Origin: an uncultured Mucilaginibacter sp.
GTDB lineage: Bacteria > Bacteroidota > Bacteroidia > Sphingobacteriales > Sphingobacteriaceae
Direction: 5' to 3'
Assembly (NCBI RefSeq): GCF_913773635.1
Contig: NZ_CAJYGQ010000006.1
Coordinates: 372,001-436,000, forward strand
Length of the DNA stretch: 64,000 bases
Shown: positions 27,898-37,275 of the stretch, piece by piece
Layout of the letters: each line of letters begins with the position of its first letter
Position numbering within the stretch: position 1 is the first letter of the stretch
Notes under the pieces: model-generated
Told to the model about the DNA's origin: nothing
What the model saw: only the letters and a program-made list of their open reading frames with translations
Database searches by the model: none
Made by a program: the position numbers and the translations under genes

Positions 27898-28311
27898 ATG
27901 GAAAAAGTATATACAGCCGTGGTAACAGCCAAAGGCGGCCGCGATGGTCATATTAAATCATCAGATGGTGTTTTAGATGTTGAATTGCATAAGCCGCAGG
28001 AAATGGGCGGACAAGGCGGAGCATTTACAAACCCCGAACAATTGTTTGCCGGTGCATATGGCGCGTGCTATTTAGGCGCACTGGGCAGCGTAGCACGTAA
28101 AGATGATATTGATGTAAGTGAAGCCACAGCCGAAGTACATGTAAGCTTTAATAAGGATGATAATGCCTATGCCCTATCAGCAGAATTACATGTTCATATT
28201 CCGGGCATGAGCCTCGACGAAACTCAGCAATTGGCTGATAAGGCCCACCGTGCCTGTCCATACAGTAAGGCAGTTAGGGGTAATATTGAAGTGAAAGTAT
28301 TAGCAGTATAA
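27898..28311 (+). CDS. Organic hydroperoxide resistance protein (Ohr/OsmC family)
   Basis: 137-residue thiol peroxidase that reduces organic peroxides, regenerated by lipoyl proteins in studied cases. The two catalytic cysteines are Cys57 (AGAYGACYLGAL) and Cys120 (KAHRACPYSKA). The sequence GGRDGHIKSSDGVLDVEL and MGGQGGAFTNPEQLFA mark the Ohr rather than OsmC branch. It is monocistronic with a terminator after it. Divergent from the radical SAM gene; no OhrR regulator is visible nearby. Confidence 0.94.
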   Translation: MEKVYTAVVTAKGGRDGHIKSSDGVLDVELHKPQEMGGQGGAFTNPEQLFAGAYGACYLGALGSVARKDDIDVSEATAEVHVSFNKDDNAYALSAELHVHIPGMSLDETQQLADKAHRACPYSKAVRGNIEVKVLAV

Positions 28312-28326
28312 TTTACAATTCAATAT

Positions 28327-28365
28327 AAAGGGCGTCGTTTGCTTTGTCAAACGGCGCCTTCTTAT
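28327..28365 (+). terminator. Terminator of the ohr gene
   Basis: An imperfect stem around CGTTTG-CTTTGT-CAAACG extended by G/C pairs, followed by a T-rich stretch (CCTTCTTATTT). Confidence 0.65.
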
Positions 28366-28451
28366 TTATTAAATCATTCCGGATTCAAATAGTGATTTTA
28401 AATGTTATTTAAACATCTACATTTGCTATAATACTAATCTTTACACTGTAT

Positions 28452-29573
28452 ATGAAAATTGAAACGCTGGCCATTCATGCAGCCAACCAAACTGATGAAT
28501 CAACCGCTGCAGTTATACAGCCTATTGTACTGGCAACAACGTTTGAGCGCGATGAAGATGGCGGTTACAGCAAAGGCTTTAGCTATAGCCGTGCCAGCAA
28601 CCCAAACCGTTTAAGTTTGGAAAACGTGCTTGCTAAATTAGAAGGTGGTGTTGATGCTGCTGCATTTTCATCAGGTAATGCGGCAGGCATGGCGGTGTTT
28701 CAATCGTTAACACCAGGCACGCATATTATTGCGCCCGATGATATGTACCATGGGCTGCGCAATCAATTAAAAACCTTATTTAACGGCATTTTAGAGTTTG
28801 ATTTTATTGATTTAAACAATGAAAACCTACTTAAAAATACAATTAAGCCAAACACCGGTTTATTTTGGGTTGAAACGCCATCAAATCCTCTTCTTAAAAT
28901 CACAGACATTAAGAAGGTGGTAGCCATAGCACATGAAAACAACATCAAAGTAGCATGCGATAATACGTTTGCCAGTTCATTAGGGCAACAGCCATTAAAG
29001 CTTGGCGCCGATTTGGTTATGCATTCAACAACCAAGTATCTTGGCGGCCATAGTGACCTTACCGGCGGTGCACTTATAACGCCTGTTAAGGATAAATGGT
29101 GGGAACGCATACAACAAATACAACAAATGGGCGGCGCAATCCCCTCTCCTGCTGATTGCTATTGGCTAACCCGAAGTATTAAAACTCTACCTTATCGTAT
29201 GCGCGCACATGCCGAAAATGCATATTTACTTGCGTCATTTTTAAATAATCACGTAAATGTTGAACAGGTTTTATATCCTGGCCTGGCAACGCATCCGCAG
29301 CATGAATTAGCTAAAGAACAGATGTTAAACTTTGGTGGGATGCTTTCTTTTTTGGTGAAAGGCGGTGTGGAACAAACTGAACGCGTTATTAATGCTACGA
29401 AATTATTCACCAGCGCTACCAGTTTGGGTGGGGTTGAAAGTTTAATTGAACGCAGGGCTGCTATTGAAGGCCCTGATACTAAGACGCCGCAAAACCTGCT
29501 TCGTGTATCAGTTGGATTAGAGCATATAGATGATTTAATTGCTGATATGGACGCCGCTTTGAATCAAATTTAA
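28452..29573 (+). CDS. Trans-sulfuration PLP enzyme (cystathionine gamma-synthase/lyase family)
   Basis: 373 residues of the Cys/Met metabolism PLP family. The Schiff-base lysine is Lys195 in MHSTTKYLGGHSD; other family motifs are FSYSRASNPNR (phosphate-contacting Tyr and Arg), AAFSSGNAAGM, PDDMYHGLRNQ, VETPSNPLLKITDI and ACDNTFASSLGQQPL, with the C-terminal SLGGVESLIERRA. Synthase (methionine route) and lyase (cysteine route) activities cannot be separated by eye. It stands alone between ohr and a hydrophilic protein gene. Confidence 0.92.
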   Translation: MKIETLAIHAANQTDESTAAVIQPIVLATTFERDEDGGYSKGFSYSRASNPNRLSLENVLAKLEGGVDAAAFSSGNAAGMAVFQSLTPGTHIIAPDDMYHGLRNQLKTLFNGILEFDFIDLNNENLLKNTIKPNTGLFWVETPSNPLLKITDIKKVVAIAHENNIKVACDNTFASSLGQQPLKLGADLVMHSTTKYLGGHSDLTGGALITPVKDKWWERIQQIQQMGGAIPSPADCYWLTRSIKTLPYRMRAHAENAYLLASFLNNHVNVEQVLYPGLATHPQHELAKEQMLNFGGMLSFLVKGGVEQTERVINATKLFTSATSLGGVESLIERRAAIEGPDTKTPQNLLRVSVGLEHIDDLIADMDAALNQI

Positions 29574-29634
29574 GCAGGTTATTAAAACTTTTTTGTATTT
29601 CGGCAATTGTTTAAGTATATCAAAACATAAACTT

Positions 29635-30111
29635 ATGGCACTTGGCAAAGACGAGATAACAAACGATAACTTCAACCCTGAGGGGCAAAAAGCACACGCC
29701 TATAAAGTTGAAGACGATAATAATTTAGATGAAAAAGCACTTAAGGCGCGTAACGTAATATGGGGCGGCGAAATGGCCGATGCAGAAACCCCAGGTCATG
29801 AAAGCCATGGTATGGGTGGCCATGCGTTTGGTGAAATTAACGAAACGCCTTCAGGTGATTCTCCGGGTAACCCATCACGCAATGCAGGTTATAAAAACGA
29901 ATACTTTAGACGAACCGAGCCTGCTGAAGAGCATCCGGAAAACCAAAATTTTCAGCCCGATCATCAGGAAGGAGCGCCCGATGAATATATGGGTAAAGAG
30001 GAATCACCGTCATTTCAGGCTGCTAACGACAATAAGCATGAAGGAGGCGCCGAAGGTAATCCTGATAGAATTCAGGAAGGCACCACTTATCATGATGGTG
30101 ACGATAACTAA
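29635..30111 (+). CDS. Small hydrophilic protein, function unknown
   Basis: 158 residues from the ATG at 29635 (MALGKDEITNDNFNPEG); the upstream extension of 14 codons is less likely. It has no hydrophobic core: Asp, Glu, Asn, Gly, His and Pro make up most of it (e.g. HESHGMGGHAFGEINETP, EEHPENQNFQPDHQEGAPDE). It looks disordered, like desiccation or stress-type hydrophilins, but that is only a resemblance. It is followed at once by a strong terminator. Confidence 0.7.
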   Translation: MALGKDEITNDNFNPEGQKAHAYKVEDDNNLDEKALKARNVIWGGEMADAETPGHESHGMGGHAFGEINETPSGDSPGNPSRNAGYKNEYFRRTEPAEEHPENQNFQPDHQEGAPDEYMGKEESPSFQAANDNKHEGGAEGNPDRIQEGTTYHDGDDN

Positions 30112-30116
30112 CGAAT

Positions 30117-30147
30117 AAGGGCCGTTTCCCGTGGGAACGGCCCTTCA
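30117..30147 (+). terminator. Strong hairpin between 29635 gene and the Arg/Asn-rich gene
   Basis: AAGGGCCGTT pairs with AACGGCCCTT, with CCC/GGG continuing the stem around one bulge and a tiny loop. It lies between convergent genes. Confidence 0.75.
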
Positions 30148-30162
30148 TGTATATGATGGATT

Positions 30163-30897
30163 TTAAAAGGCTACACGATTAACCGAAGCCAAATCAGGGC
30201 GGCTGTCTCGTCTGTTGTTTTCTACAAACCGCTGACCCTGCCTGTTATTTTCATTGCCATTTTTACTTCTGTTATAGTTTTCATTCCGGCTTTCATTACG
30301 TAGATATCCACCCCGGTTTCTATCGGGACCGTAAACTCTGTTATCGTTTCTTCTGTTACGGTTGTCGTCCCTCCTGTCATCCCAACGGTTTGAACCATTT
30401 TGATAGCCTTCATGTCTTTGATCATTTCTGCCTCTGTTATTGGAATCAAAAGGCGAGTCAGGGTAGCGGTTACCATACTCGGCACTGTTGCCACGGTTGT
30501 AGTCACGGTCATTATTCCAGCTGCGGTTCCAATCGCGGCGTGAATTGCCGCCAAACTTATTACGATAATAACCATGATTATCAAATGGCCTGCGGGCATG
30601 TACCTCAATACGGCGCGCCGATCTCCAGTCGTAATCACGATAGTAACCCGGTGGTAGATACGCTGCGTTTATCCAACGGCCGCCATCCATATAGTAATAG
30701 CAATGTTCGGGTACGGAATAATATGCTTCTACATCTGGCAAGTAATAAAAGTCATCGTATACTACGTTTGTAGCTACAGGTCTGTGCATGTTTATACCAA
30801 CCGGACCAATATTAACGCTGATGCCAATTTGCGCGTTTGCAGTTTGCGAAGCAAATGCTCCGGCTGCAATTATGATGGTTAATAAATACTTTTTCAT
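30163..30897 (-). CDS. Secreted Arg/Asn/Tyr-rich protein
   Basis: 244 residues with a signal peptide (MKKYLLTIIIAAGAFASQ, cleavage likely after ANAQ). A folded N-terminal part of about 90 residues (YYLPDVEAYYSVPEHCYYYM, DGGRWINAAYLPPGYY) resembles a group of hypothetical exported proteins common in Bacteroidota. The C-terminal 150 residues are low in complexity and strongly basic, made of Arg, Asn, Asp, Gly and Tyr (RRDDNRNRRNDNRVYGPDR). Such a tail could bind polyanions or nucleic acid, which is inference only. Monocistronic. Confidence 0.75.
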   Translation of the reverse strand: MKKYLLTIIIAAGAFASQTANAQIGISVNIGPVGINMHRPVATNVVYDDFYYLPDVEAYYSVPEHCYYYMDGGRWINAAYLPPGYYRDYDWRSARRIEVHARRPFDNHGYYRNKFGGNSRRDWNRSWNNDRDYNRGNSAEYGNRYPDSPFDSNNRGRNDQRHEGYQNGSNRWDDRRDDNRNRRNDNRVYGPDRNRGGYLRNESRNENYNRSKNGNENNRQGQRFVENNRRDSRPDLASVNRVAF

Positions 30898-31041
30898 ATG
30901 CTGTTATTTTGTAGGTATGACGATGATGCAGCCCTCAAGGTTTAACGCCTTCACTATGTAATAAAATCATTACTTGTAGTAAGTAAAGCGCGCGCCTACA
31001 ATCATTTTAAAAGCATATTTTTGAGCTATCAACAACCATTT

Positions 31042-32337
31042 ATGAAAAGAAATACAGTTTTAACATCATTTGTACCTATGCTTGCGTTGGCGGGGTTATT
31101 AGGATATGGCGCTTTTGATAAGCCTGCTGGTAAAACACGGCTCATAACACCCGATGCCGATAATGCGGGTTTAAAGTTACCTGAAGGCTTTGGTGCGCTA
31201 AAAGCTGCCGACAGTACGGGCAAGGCGCGTCATATAGCAGTAACCGCTAACGGAGGCATATATATTAAACTTAATAGGTTAAAAGGCGGCAAAGGCATTG
31301 TTTATATGCAGGATGCCAACGCTGATGGTAAGTTTGAGGCGGTAAAGTCGTTTGGAAATTACGGCGGTACAGGCATATGCATTAAAGGCGAATATTTATA
31401 TGCCTCGTCAGATAGCGAAGTATACCGTTACAAGCTAAACGATAAGCAGGAAGTTATAAACACTGAAGCGCCAGAAAAAATTGTAACTGGTTTAATTAAC
31501 CGTAACCAGCACGAGTCAAAATCAATTACCCTCGATAACGACGGTAACTTATACGTAAATGTTGGCGCATACTCAAACTCTTGCCAGGAGCACGACAGGC
31601 AGAAAGGCTCTATGGGCCAAAAGGGCTGCCCTATTTTAGATTCGGCAGGTGGTATATGGCAGTTTAAAGCCAATAAACTCAACCAAAGCTATAAAGATGG
31701 TGTGCGTTATGCAACCGGCTTACGTAACGTTGTGGGCTTAGATTGGAACCAGCAAAACAATCAATTATTTGTCATGCAACACGGTCGTGATCAATTGCAC
31801 GATTTATTCCCTGACTTGTATACTGTAAAGCAATCGGCTATTTATCCTGCCGAATGTATGTACGCGCTAAAGAAAGGTGACAATGCCGGTTGGCCATACA
31901 TTTATTACGATCAAGATCAGCATAAGAAAATAGTTGCACCTGAATATGGTGGCGATGGTAAAAAAGAGGGTGCTAAAGATATCATAGATCCGGCAGCGGC
32001 TTATCCGGGGCATATGGCTCCAAATGCCTTGCTGTTTTATACAGGTAACATGTTTCCTGCAAAGTATAAAAACGGAGCATTCATTGCCTTTCATGGTTCA
32101 TGGAATCGTGCTCCTGAACCTCAAGCCGGCTTTTTTGTTGTATTTCAGCCATTTAAGGATGGAAAGCCTTATGGCAACTACGAAGTGTTTGCTGATAACT
32201 TTTCCGGATCAGCAGCTAAAACTGCCAGCGGCCGGGTTGATCACAAGCCATGTGGACTTGCTCAAGGAGCCGATGGCTCGCTATATGTAAGCGACGACCT
32301 TAAAGGAACAATTTATAGAGTTGTTTATAATAAATAG
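31042..32337 (+). CDS. Secreted sorbosone-dehydrogenase-like (PQQ-type) beta-propeller protein
   Basis: 431 residues from ATG 31042 (MKRNTVLTSFVPMLALAGLL), which begins an export signal; a TTG-started frame 7 codons earlier is unlikely. The protein reads as a six-bladed beta-propeller of the glucose/sorbosone dehydrogenase group: HIAVTANGGIYIKL, ITLDNDGNLYVNVGAYSN, RYATGLRNVVGLDWN, FVMQHGRDQLHDLFP and the C-terminal FIAFHGSWNRAPE and GSLYVSDDLKGTIYRV. Members oxidise aldose-type sugars in the periplasm with PQQ, though many homologues have no proven activity. It is a single gene with its own terminator. Confidence 0.87.
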   Translation: MKRNTVLTSFVPMLALAGLLGYGAFDKPAGKTRLITPDADNAGLKLPEGFGALKAADSTGKARHIAVTANGGIYIKLNRLKGGKGIVYMQDANADGKFEAVKSFGNYGGTGICIKGEYLYASSDSEVYRYKLNDKQEVINTEAPEKIVTGLINRNQHESKSITLDNDGNLYVNVGAYSNSCQEHDRQKGSMGQKGCPILDSAGGIWQFKANKLNQSYKDGVRYATGLRNVVGLDWNQQNNQLFVMQHGRDQLHDLFPDLYTVKQSAIYPAECMYALKKGDNAGWPYIYYDQDQHKKIVAPEYGGDGKKEGAKDIIDPAAAYPGHMAPNALLFYTGNMFPAKYKNGAFIAFHGSWNRAPEPQAGFFVVFQPFKDGKPYGNYEVFADNFSGSAAKTASGRVDHKPCGLAQGADGSLYVSDDLKGTIYRVVYNK

Positions 32338-32354
32338 CTGTAAGTATATTCAAC

Positions 32355-32389
32355 AAAAAAGGCTGCATTTTTGAAATGCAGCCTTTTTT
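32355..32389. terminator. Bidirectional terminator after the sorbosone-dehydrogenase-like gene
   Basis: A perfect 16-bp inverted repeat (A6GGCTGCATTT / AAATGCAGCCT6, loop TTG) between convergent genes. Confidence 0.9.
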
Positions 32390-32404
32390 GTTGTTTGATA
32401 AGTT

Positions 32405-33259
32405 TTATTCACCGTAAGCTTTAACAACTTGTCTTTGAGTGCCTAAACCATCAATACCTAAATCAATAATATCGCCTGGTTTTAAGTATACTGGAGGGTT
32501 AAATCCAAGACCTACACCAGCCGGAGTGCCTGTTGATATTATATCACCCGGTAGTAAGGTCATAAACTGGCTTACGTATGAAATAAGGAATGGAATTTTA
32601 AAAATGAAAGTTTTAGTATTGCCTGTTTGCATACGTTTACCATTAACATCTAACCATAGGTTCAGGTTGTTATCATCAGCTATCTCATCTGCTGTAGCTA
32701 AAAACGGACCCAGGGGTGCAAATGTATCACATCCTTTACCCTTATCCCATGTACCGTTGCGCTCCAGTTGAAACTCGCGCTCTGAAACATCATTATGTAA
32801 AACGTAACCTGCAATGTAATCAGCAGCATCGGCTTCATCAACATAGCTTGCTTTTTTACCTATTACAAAAGCAAGTTCAACTTCCCAATCGGTTTTCACT
32901 GAATTTTTAGGAATTACCACGCTATCATCCGGGCCAACCATTGCAGTAGTACTCTTCATGAATATAACGGGTTCCGGCGGTATTGGTGCGTTTGTTTCCT
33001 TTGCATGATCGGCGTAATTAAGGCCAATACATAAAATTTTTGAAGGGCGCGCAACGGGGCTGCCCAGGCGCTCATCATCAGCTACAGTGGGCAAGTTAGT
33101 TCCATGCTCGTCAACTATTGCTTTTAATTTGTCTAAACCTCCTGTTTCAAAAAAAGCTTCATTGTAATCAGGAATAAAGCCTGATACGTCATATCTTTTA
33201 TCATCAATCAAAACGCCCGGTTTTTCCTGGCCTTCATTACCAAATCTAATCAGTTTCAT
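32405..33259 (-). CDS. Fumarylacetoacetate hydrolase family protein
   Basis: 284 residues of the FAH superfamily, Mg-dependent C-C hydrolases or decarboxylases acting on 2,4-diketo acids. Motifs: ILCIGLNYADHAKE, PVIFMKSTTAMVGPDD, the acidic metal-binding segment DWEVELAFVIG, GCDTFAPLGPFL and the end STGTPAGVGLGFNPPVYLKP. In this protein branch, members include the hydrolase for 2,4-diketo-3-deoxy-fuconate in the non-phosphorylating L-fucose route. The gene follows the aldo/keto reductase at 25 bases on the same strand, which makes a sugar-catabolic role plausible. The precise substrate is inferred only. Confidence 0.88.
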   Translation of the reverse strand: MKLIRFGNEGQEKPGVLIDDKRYDVSGFIPDYNEAFFETGGLDKLKAIVDEHGTNLPTVADDERLGSPVARPSKILCIGLNYADHAKETNAPIPPEPVIFMKSTTAMVGPDDSVVIPKNSVKTDWEVELAFVIGKKASYVDEADAADYIAGYVLHNDVSEREFQLERNGTWDKGKGCDTFAPLGPFLATADEIADDNNLNLWLDVNGKRMQTGNTKTFIFKIPFLISYVSQFMTLLPGDIISTGTPAGVGLGFNPPVYLKPGDIIDLGIDGLGTQRQVVKAYGE

Positions 33260-33284
33260 TTATGGTATATGTTAATCGTTGTTC

Positions 33285-34316
33285 TTAATTTACTAAGTTG
33301 AAGCCTTCATCGGTTATAAGCTCTTCTTCGTGCAGTTTTGACCAAAATTCGGCAGGCACCTTTGTATTGAATAATTGCAGGTTGTGCTCAACACGTTTTG
33401 GATTGCTGGTGCTCAAAGCAACACTTTTTACACCCGGTGCCGCAAGACCGAATTGTACGCATACTGCTGCCGGTTCAAGCTGGTGCTGTTTGCAAAGTTC
33501 ATAAAAGCGGCTTCTCCAGTTATATAATGCATTGCCTTCGGTGGTCTCTTTATCTATTAAATGATAGTTGTAATAACCACCGCCGGTTAAAAAGCCGCCG
33601 TTAAACACAGCCGAATTGATTATGGAAGTGCCCTGGTCGTTAAGCTTACGCATAAAAGCGAGCAAATCTGCCGGATGACTGTGCACCGTCATGCTGTTTG
33701 CAATCATTACCCAATCCAGCTTTACATCATTACTTATACGCTGTATGCTGTGCCAGTCTTTCGCACCTACACCAACCGATTTTACTTTACCTGCACTTTT
33801 AAGCTCTAATAAAGCATCATAAGCACCTAAAATATCTTCATATCTTTTAGCCTTATCGCCTTCATCTGCAGAGGCAGCCAAATATTCATCCGGATCATGT
33901 ACTGATACAAACTGTGCCTCATAATTTCCTAACAGTTCATTACCCTGATGATAGCATTCTAAAATGCCATCGTAGCTTATTTTTTGAACCGCATCAAATT
34001 CTAAGTCTACCCATACCCCAGGTTCAAAGGTTGGCTCGGCTGTCACAAGCGGTGTACGTAGCCAGCCAAGCTTATTACTGATAATTACATCGTCAGGTGA
34101 TACATTTAAATCGGCTAAACACTTTCCTAAAGACTCAAGCGCCAAACCAGCACCATATTTACCAGCCGAATCTAAAACAGCCGGCTTTTGACTATGCTGT
34201 ACAAACTGCCGGACAATTTCAAGCTTCACCTCATAAGGCAAAGCCACATATAAATTACCTAAACCGCTGGTACCTAATATTACAGGCGGTACTTGTATTT
34301 GATTGTGTTGAGACAT
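33285..34316 (-). CDS. Aldo/keto reductase (possible L-fucose/aldose dehydrogenase)
   Basis: 343 residues of the AKR superfamily, NAD(P)-dependent. The catalytic tetrad is visible: Asp49 and Tyr54 (VLDSAGKYGAG), Lys82 (IISNKLGW) and His140 (FVSVHDPD). The opening VPPVILGTSGLGNLY and the long acidic segment before the His resemble the D-threo-aldose/L-fucose dehydrogenase group. It is the first gene of a two-gene unit with the FAH-family hydrolase, which fits a fragment of a fucose-like oxidative route; the lactonase and dehydratase of that route are not in the window. Confidence 0.85.
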   Translation of the reverse strand: MSQHNQIQVPPVILGTSGLGNLYVALPYEVKLEIVRQFVQHSQKPAVLDSAGKYGAGLALESLGKCLADLNVSPDDVIISNKLGWLRTPLVTAEPTFEPGVWVDLEFDAVQKISYDGILECYHQGNELLGNYEAQFVSVHDPDEYLAASADEGDKAKRYEDILGAYDALLELKSAGKVKSVGVGAKDWHSIQRISNDVKLDWVMIANSMTVHSHPADLLAFMRKLNDQGTSIINSAVFNGGFLTGGGYYNYHLIDKETTEGNALYNWRSRFYELCKQHQLEPAAVCVQFGLAAPGVKSVALSTSNPKRVEHNLQLFNTKVPAEFWSKLHEEELITDEGFNLVN

Positions 34317-34526
34317 TAGATTTAATTAAGACGTAGCAACTGCTGCTGTGGCAAAGCTATTACTATATAACAAATATGGAAATGTAAATTTGAAGAATAA
34401 TAGATGCTATGCCATGTACTTGATAGGCATTTATTTATAGGATGTTCTCTTGCCTCAATTTTGAAACCAACAATATTTTGCTACCTTTAAGCGTCATCCT
34501 GACACTAAATAAACCACTTATAGCCT

Positions 34527-36218
34527 ATGCTTAAATCTGTTATCAATGCGGTAATGCTCGCAGCTGCTGTATTTACGTGCAATAATGTAGCAGCACAATC
34601 CCCCGCCCGTGTACAAGTTAACCTAAATAAAGTTAAGGCGCCCATGAAGCCAGTTTGGGCCTGGTTTGGTTACGATGAGCCGAACTATACGTATATGAAA
34701 GACGGCAAGAAGCTGCTGACTGAAATTTCGCAATTAAGCCCGGTGCCTGTATACGTACGTACGCACAGCCTGTTGGTTAGCGGCGATGGCGAGGCCGCGC
34801 TTAAATGGGGATCAACCAATGCATATACCGAAGATGCACAAGGGAACCCAGTTTACAACTGGCGTTTGGTTGACAGTATTTTTGATACCTACGTTAAACG
34901 CGGAATGAAGCCTTTTGCCCAAATTGGTTTTATGCCACAGGCCTTGTCAACCCACCCTGATCCTTATCGGCATTATTGGAAACCAGGCGACCCTTACACC
35001 GACATAATTACGGGTTGGGCTTATCCGCCTAAAGATTATAAAAAATGGGGTGATTTGGCTTACAACTGGGTTAAGCATTGTATTGAAAGGTACGGTAAAA
35101 AAGAAGTTGAAAGTTGGTATTGGGAAGTTTGGAATGAGCCCAACGGACATTATTGGAAAGGTACGCAGCAGGAATTTTTCAAACTGTATGATTATGCAGC
35201 CGATGGTGTAAAGCGAGCACTTCCAACAGCAAAAATAGGCGGAATAAATATTGCGGGTACATCCGGCCGCGGCGCTCAGCAGTGGACGAATGCTTTTATT
35301 AAGCATTGCCTTACCGATACAAACTATGCTACCGGTAAAATAGGCTCACCGCTTGATTTGCTTGCCTTCCATGCTAAGGGAAACCCTAAATTAGTTAACG
35401 GGATAGTTCAGATGAATATGTCGCCACAGTTACGTGACATAGCCACCGGATTTAAAATTGCTTCTACTTATCCTCAAACCAAAAGCATACCGCTTATCAT
35501 AGGAGAATCTGACCCTGAGGGCTGCGCGGCATGCGGAATGGCAACCAATCCTTCAAATGCATATCGTAATGGCACTATGTACTCCAGCTATACTGCTGCT
35601 ACATTTGCCCGTAAATATGAACTTGAAGATCAATATAATATAAACTTTCAAGGTGCTGTATCTTGGTCGTTCGAGTTTGAAAACCAGCCTTGGTTTTATG
35701 GCTTCCGCGATCTATCAACCAATGGAGTTGATAAGCCTGTATTGAACGTATTCAGGATGTTTGGCAAAATGGGTGGCAACCGTGTTGAAGCAGTAAGTGA
35801 TCGTATGTATGCCCTTAAAACTGTTATGGACTCAAGCGTGAGAGGCAAACAATCAGATATAGGAGTGCTGGCTTCAAAAAATAGTAAATCGGCTGCTGTT
35901 ATGGTTTGGAACTACCATGACGATGATAAGCAAGGCCCTGCCGAACAGGTACAGGTTACTGTAAATGATGTTCCCTCCAAACTTGTTACACTTACCCATT
36001 ACAGGATTGATGATAAGCACAGCAACTCATACGAAGTTTGGAAAAAAATGGGCTCTCCGCAACAACCAACAGCAGCACAAATTAAGCAACTGGAAAAGGC
36101 AGGACAGTTGGCTACCTATGTATCACCTAAAAAAGTTAAAGTTGGCAGCGATAACAAATTGAGTGTTGACTTTGAGTTGCCCCGGCAGGGAGTTTCATTA
36201 TTGAAGATAGACTGGTAG
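34527..36218 (+). CDS. Glycoside hydrolase family 39-like (beta-xylosidase type), secreted
   Basis: 563 residues with a signal peptide (MLKSVINAVMLAAAVFTC, cleavage probably after NVAAQ). The TIM-barrel acid/base is Glu204 in WYWEVWNEPNG, and Glu327 in LIIGESDPEGC is the likely nucleophile. The loop GCAACG after it is unusual. The C-terminal part is beta-rich (VMVWNYHDDD, VTVNDVP). GH39 members cleave xylosides or related beta-linkages; substrate not proven here. It is followed by the GH43 gene after 7 bases, so the pair is probably co-transcribed for hemicellulose side-chain or backbone removal. Confidence 0.85.
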   Translation: MLKSVINAVMLAAAVFTCNNVAAQSPARVQVNLNKVKAPMKPVWAWFGYDEPNYTYMKDGKKLLTEISQLSPVPVYVRTHSLLVSGDGEAALKWGSTNAYTEDAQGNPVYNWRLVDSIFDTYVKRGMKPFAQIGFMPQALSTHPDPYRHYWKPGDPYTDIITGWAYPPKDYKKWGDLAYNWVKHCIERYGKKEVESWYWEVWNEPNGHYWKGTQQEFFKLYDYAADGVKRALPTAKIGGINIAGTSGRGAQQWTNAFIKHCLTDTNYATGKIGSPLDLLAFHAKGNPKLVNGIVQMNMSPQLRDIATGFKIASTYPQTKSIPLIIGESDPEGCAACGMATNPSNAYRNGTMYSSYTAATFARKYELEDQYNINFQGAVSWSFEFENQPWFYGFRDLSTNGVDKPVLNVFRMFGKMGGNRVEAVSDRMYALKTVMDSSVRGKQSDIGVLASKNSKSAAVMVWNYHDDDKQGPAEQVQVTVNDVPSKLVTLTHYRIDDKHSNSYEVWKKMGSPQQPTAAQIKQLEKAGQLATYVSPKKVKVGSDNKLSVDFELPRQGVSLLKIDW

Positions 36219-36225
36219 CCAAATT

Positions 36226-37263
36226 ATGAAGTATAACTCATTGTTGCTAGTATTACTGACTGTCACCACATTTTGCTATGCACAACAAAATGCATTGCGT
36301 ACTAACATTGGAGTTCATGATCCGGTGATGATTAAGCAGGACTCAGTATTTTATCTATTCTGCACAGGTAACGGCATATCCATGTGGACGTCGCAGGATA
36401 TGGTACACTGGCATCAGGAAAAACCTGTATTTGCACAGGCACCAGAATGGGCGGTTGAGGCAGTGCCGGGTTTTAAGGGGCATATTTGGGCACCTGATAT
36501 ATCGTATTATAGCGGACTTTATTACTTGTATTACTCCGTATCAGCCTTCGGTAAAAACACATCTTGTATTGGTGTAGCCACTACCCCAACCTTAGATGTG
36601 AATAGCCCTGCTTACCAATGGACAGACCATGGTAAAGTCATTCAATCTATTCCGGGTAAAACAAATTGGAACGCTATTGATCCAAATTTGCTTACGTATA
36701 AAAATGATGCCTACCTAACCTTTGGCTCATTTTGGGGCGGATTGAAAATTGCAAAATTAACTCAAGACCGGTTGTCTATTGCCGAACCTATTGAACAAAC
36801 TACTACAATTGCAACTCGTGTAAACGCCGAAGGCATGTCATTTGACAATGTAGCTAAATCGAAAACCAAAGCCGCTAATGCCATTGAAGCCCCATTTATA
36901 TTTAGAAAAAGGAAGTATCATTATTTATTTGCATCAATTGATTACTGTTGCAAAGGGCCTAAAAGCACCTACAAAATTATAGTAGGGCGCGCAAAAAAGA
37001 TTACCGGCCCATATTTTGATCAAAACGGCATACGTATGGATCATGGTGGCGGCACCATATTGTTAACCGGTAATGAAAGCTGGTACGGCGTTGGCCATAA
37101 CGGTGTGTGCAGCTTTAACGGAGATGACTATCTTGTGTATCATGGCTATGACGCCAGCGATAACGCCAAGTCGAAGCTAATAATCAATAAAATTGAGTGG
37201 AAAAAGGGCTGGCCTGTTATTGTAAATCAAGCAAATAATTTAGCTGCAACAAAGGCTAACTGA
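36226..37263 (+). CDS. Glycoside hydrolase family 43 (arabinanase/arabinosidase type), secreted
   Basis: 345 residues with a signal peptide (MKYNSLLLVLLTVTTFCYAQ). It is a five-bladed propeller with the three GH43 carboxylates in place: Asp32 (GVHDPVM), Asp152 (NAIDPNLLTY) and Glu221 (NAIEAPFIF). HIWAPDISYYSGLYYLYYS and HNGVCSFNGDDYLVYHGYD are classical GH43 segments of the endo-arabinanase group. It follows the GH39 gene after 7 bases and ends in a terminator. Substrate likely arabinan or arabinoxylan, which is inference from family. Confidence 0.92.
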   Translation: MKYNSLLLVLLTVTTFCYAQQNALRTNIGVHDPVMIKQDSVFYLFCTGNGISMWTSQDMVHWHQEKPVFAQAPEWAVEAVPGFKGHIWAPDISYYSGLYYLYYSVSAFGKNTSCIGVATTPTLDVNSPAYQWTDHGKVIQSIPGKTNWNAIDPNLLTYKNDAYLTFGSFWGGLKIAKLTQDRLSIAEPIEQTTTIATRVNAEGMSFDNVAKSKTKAANAIEAPFIFRKRKYHYLFASIDYCCKGPKSTYKIIVGRAKKITGPYFDQNGIRMDHGGGTILLTGNESWYGVGHNGVCSFNGDDYLVYHGYDASDNAKSKLIINKIEWKKGWPVIVNQANNLAATKAN

Positions 37264-37275
37264 AATTTCATTAAG

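Noticed and set aside
30222-30638. 138-codon frame in another phase of the Arg/Asn-rich gene
   Set aside because: Arises from the low-complexity codon pattern of the real gene; no signal peptide or family.
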